From contig SCUJ01000006.1 in assembly GCA_004297165.1 (NCBI GenBank), forward strand, positions 124,001-188,000: 64,000 nt of DNA, written 5' to 3'. The stretch's first letter is position 1, and each line of letters begins with the position of its first letter. The DNA comes from Gammaproteobacteria bacterium (GTDB lineage Bacteria > Pseudomonadota > Gammaproteobacteria > Eutrophobiales > Eutrophobiaceae). Below, piece by piece: positions 63,148 to 64,000 of this stretch. The position numbers and the translations under genes are program-made. Below the pieces are notes generated by a model. It was not told the DNA's origin and did not search any database. It worked only from the letters and a program-made list of their open reading frames with translations.

Positions 63148-64000
63148 TTAACAGAGGGATTGTCGCAGCCGGTTTGCCAGCCACCCGAACCCGACTCTCT
63201 CTTGCTCGAGCCGGAGACCTTCGCGGATTCGGTTGTCGCGCAAGTCGGTGTAAAGGGCCTGCTCATCAGGTGTCAGTCTGTTTAGTGCGGTTCGCAACGG
63301 AGTGTCTTCGAACCCCCAGAAAGCACGATGGGCTTCCAGCGTCGCGCGGTCCATGAGAAACGAAGCGACATGACTGAAATGCGCCCTCAACTGGTCCAGG
63401 ATGCCGAAGCCATGAGTATCGATATCGCCCCAGTAATGGATCGCGCAACTTGCGAGCCATTGGGCTTGCGCCAGAGCCTCCCAGCCATAACCTGCGCCGA
63501 AGATGACGATGGCGCCGGCCATCTCCGGAAAGGCCAGAAAGTTGGTTTCGTTCTCGGTGATGAACACCCGCTGCACGAGTAGACACAGGGAGGCGAAGCT
63601 TTCGGCATCTAGCGTAATGTCCGCGCAGCCAACGACGCCGGATAGCGACGGTAAAGAGGCGTCCAACAGGCGGAAGCGGATGCGCGCCGGTTTGTCCCGG
63701 AAGCCGTAGCGGCGGGCGAATTGGCCAACGCCACCGGCGGCGGCATCGATAGTGTCGACGGGCAGTGCCTGATCGAAGAGTTCGATCAGAATGCCCCGGT
63801 GGGTCTCGATGAATTTGCTGTCCACTCCCGGCACATCCACTTGTCGCAGATAGATGTCGGGGCGCGGATGCGCCGCCATCCACTGCACCACTGCCAGGAG
63901 GCGTTGCCAGCGATCGGCCAGTTCCAGCGCCTTCAGGGGGCGTCGAATGAGCCAGGGTGCAAGCTGTGGCAGCGCATCACCGGTTTGCGACCACAGTTCC
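63148..64000 (-). CDS. jetD: Wadjet anti-plasmid protein JetD (start beyond window)
   Basis: 284 codons present, open to the right edge, so the N-terminus is missing. The visible N-terminal part (LPQLAPWLIRRPLKALEL, RQVDVPGVDSKFIE) is the DUF3322 domain; the C-terminal part is DUF2220, a Toprim-like nuclease with YWGDIDTHGFGILDQLRAHF and ENETNFLAFP (F-ITENETN). In Wadjet, JetD is the endonuclease that cuts small circular DNA after the JetABC condensin-like complex loads. jetA, jetB and jetC would be expected just beyond 64000 on the same strand. Confidence 0.88.
   Translation of the reverse strand, partial: ELWSQTGDALPQLAPWLIRRPLKALELADRWQRLLAVVQWMAAHPRPDIYLRQVDVPGVDSKFIETHRGILIELFDQALPVDTIDAAAGGVGQFARRYGFRDKPARIRFRLLDASLPSLSGVVGCADITLDAESFASLCLLVQRVFITENETNFLAFPEMAGAIVIFGAGYGWEALAQAQWLASCAIHYWGDIDTHGFGILDQLRAHFSHVASFLMDRATLEAHRAFWGFEDTPLRTALNRLTPDEQALYTDLRDNRIREGLRLEQERVGFGWLANRLRQSLC

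Overview
The window looks like a chromosomal segment of a facultatively anaerobic gammaproteobacterium, an inference from gene content only. Pointers are an FNR/ANR-type regulator with intact Fe-S cysteines, a four-subunit fumarate reductase (frdABCD), the O2-independent ubiquinone genes ubiT/ubiU/ubiV with ubiD, O2-independent hemN, a four-subunit pyruvate:ferredoxin-type oxidoreductase, an aa3-type oxidase whose subunit II carries two cytochrome c domains, fadIJ beta-oxidation genes, a PEP-CTERM protein and a type IV pilin. No species is assigned. There is no rRNA operon, CRISPR array or intact insertion sequence.

Layout. 1-4130: DUF3301 protein, ApbE flavin transferase and a sigma-54 two-component pair. 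4131-14097: divergent ABC exporter operon of the MacB/FtsX type (adaptor, ATPase, two paralogous permeases around an exported protein with four tandem repeats) plus an epoxide-hydrolase-like gene; it is preceded by a near-consensus sigma-54 promoter and a perfect upstream palindrome. 14177-15601: small housekeeping-type genes. 15721-18720: porGDAB. 18770-20138: tRNA-Ser and copCD. 20135-25076 (minus): cytochrome c oxidase operon. 25293-28647 (minus): macro-domain protein, DEAD-box helicase, PEP-CTERM protein with its own sigma-54-like promoter. 29226-31547: cyclopropane fatty acid synthase and a geranylgeranyl-reductase-like flavoprotein. 31554-43580: the anaerobic quinone/heme/fumarate block (ubiD, ubiT, ubiV, ubiU, membrane protein, hemN, fnr, unknown gene, UbiE-like methyltransferase, frdABCD). 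43939-51576: small membrane protein, tRNA-Arg, TSUP permease, glyoxylate aminotransferase, pilin, carotenoid oxygenase, SseB-like/PqqD-like pair, CrtI-like oxidoreductase. 51627-52697: frameshifted ArsR remnant and arsM. 52862-57107: dipeptidyl peptidase III and an M28 peptidase. 57213-62917: fadI, fadJ, acyl-CoA ligase, HD hydrolase. 63148-64000: the start-truncated jetD gene of a Wadjet anti-plasmid system that continues beyond the window.

How it works together. Three FNR-type palindromes (13/14, 13/14 and 14/14 matches to TTGAT-N4-ATCAA) lie in front of por, hemN-ubiUV and frd; two of them have a -10-like hexamer at the distance expected for class II activation. With fnr itself in the block, this reads as a local anaerobic regulon: heme and ubiquinone made without oxygen, fumarate as electron sink, and ferredoxin-linked pyruvate metabolism. 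The most interesting less-described parts are the UbiE-like methyltransferase and unknown gene divergent from frd across the same FNR box, the sigma-54-controlled ABC exporter with its four-repeat partner, the broken arsR beside an intact operator, and the jetD edge.
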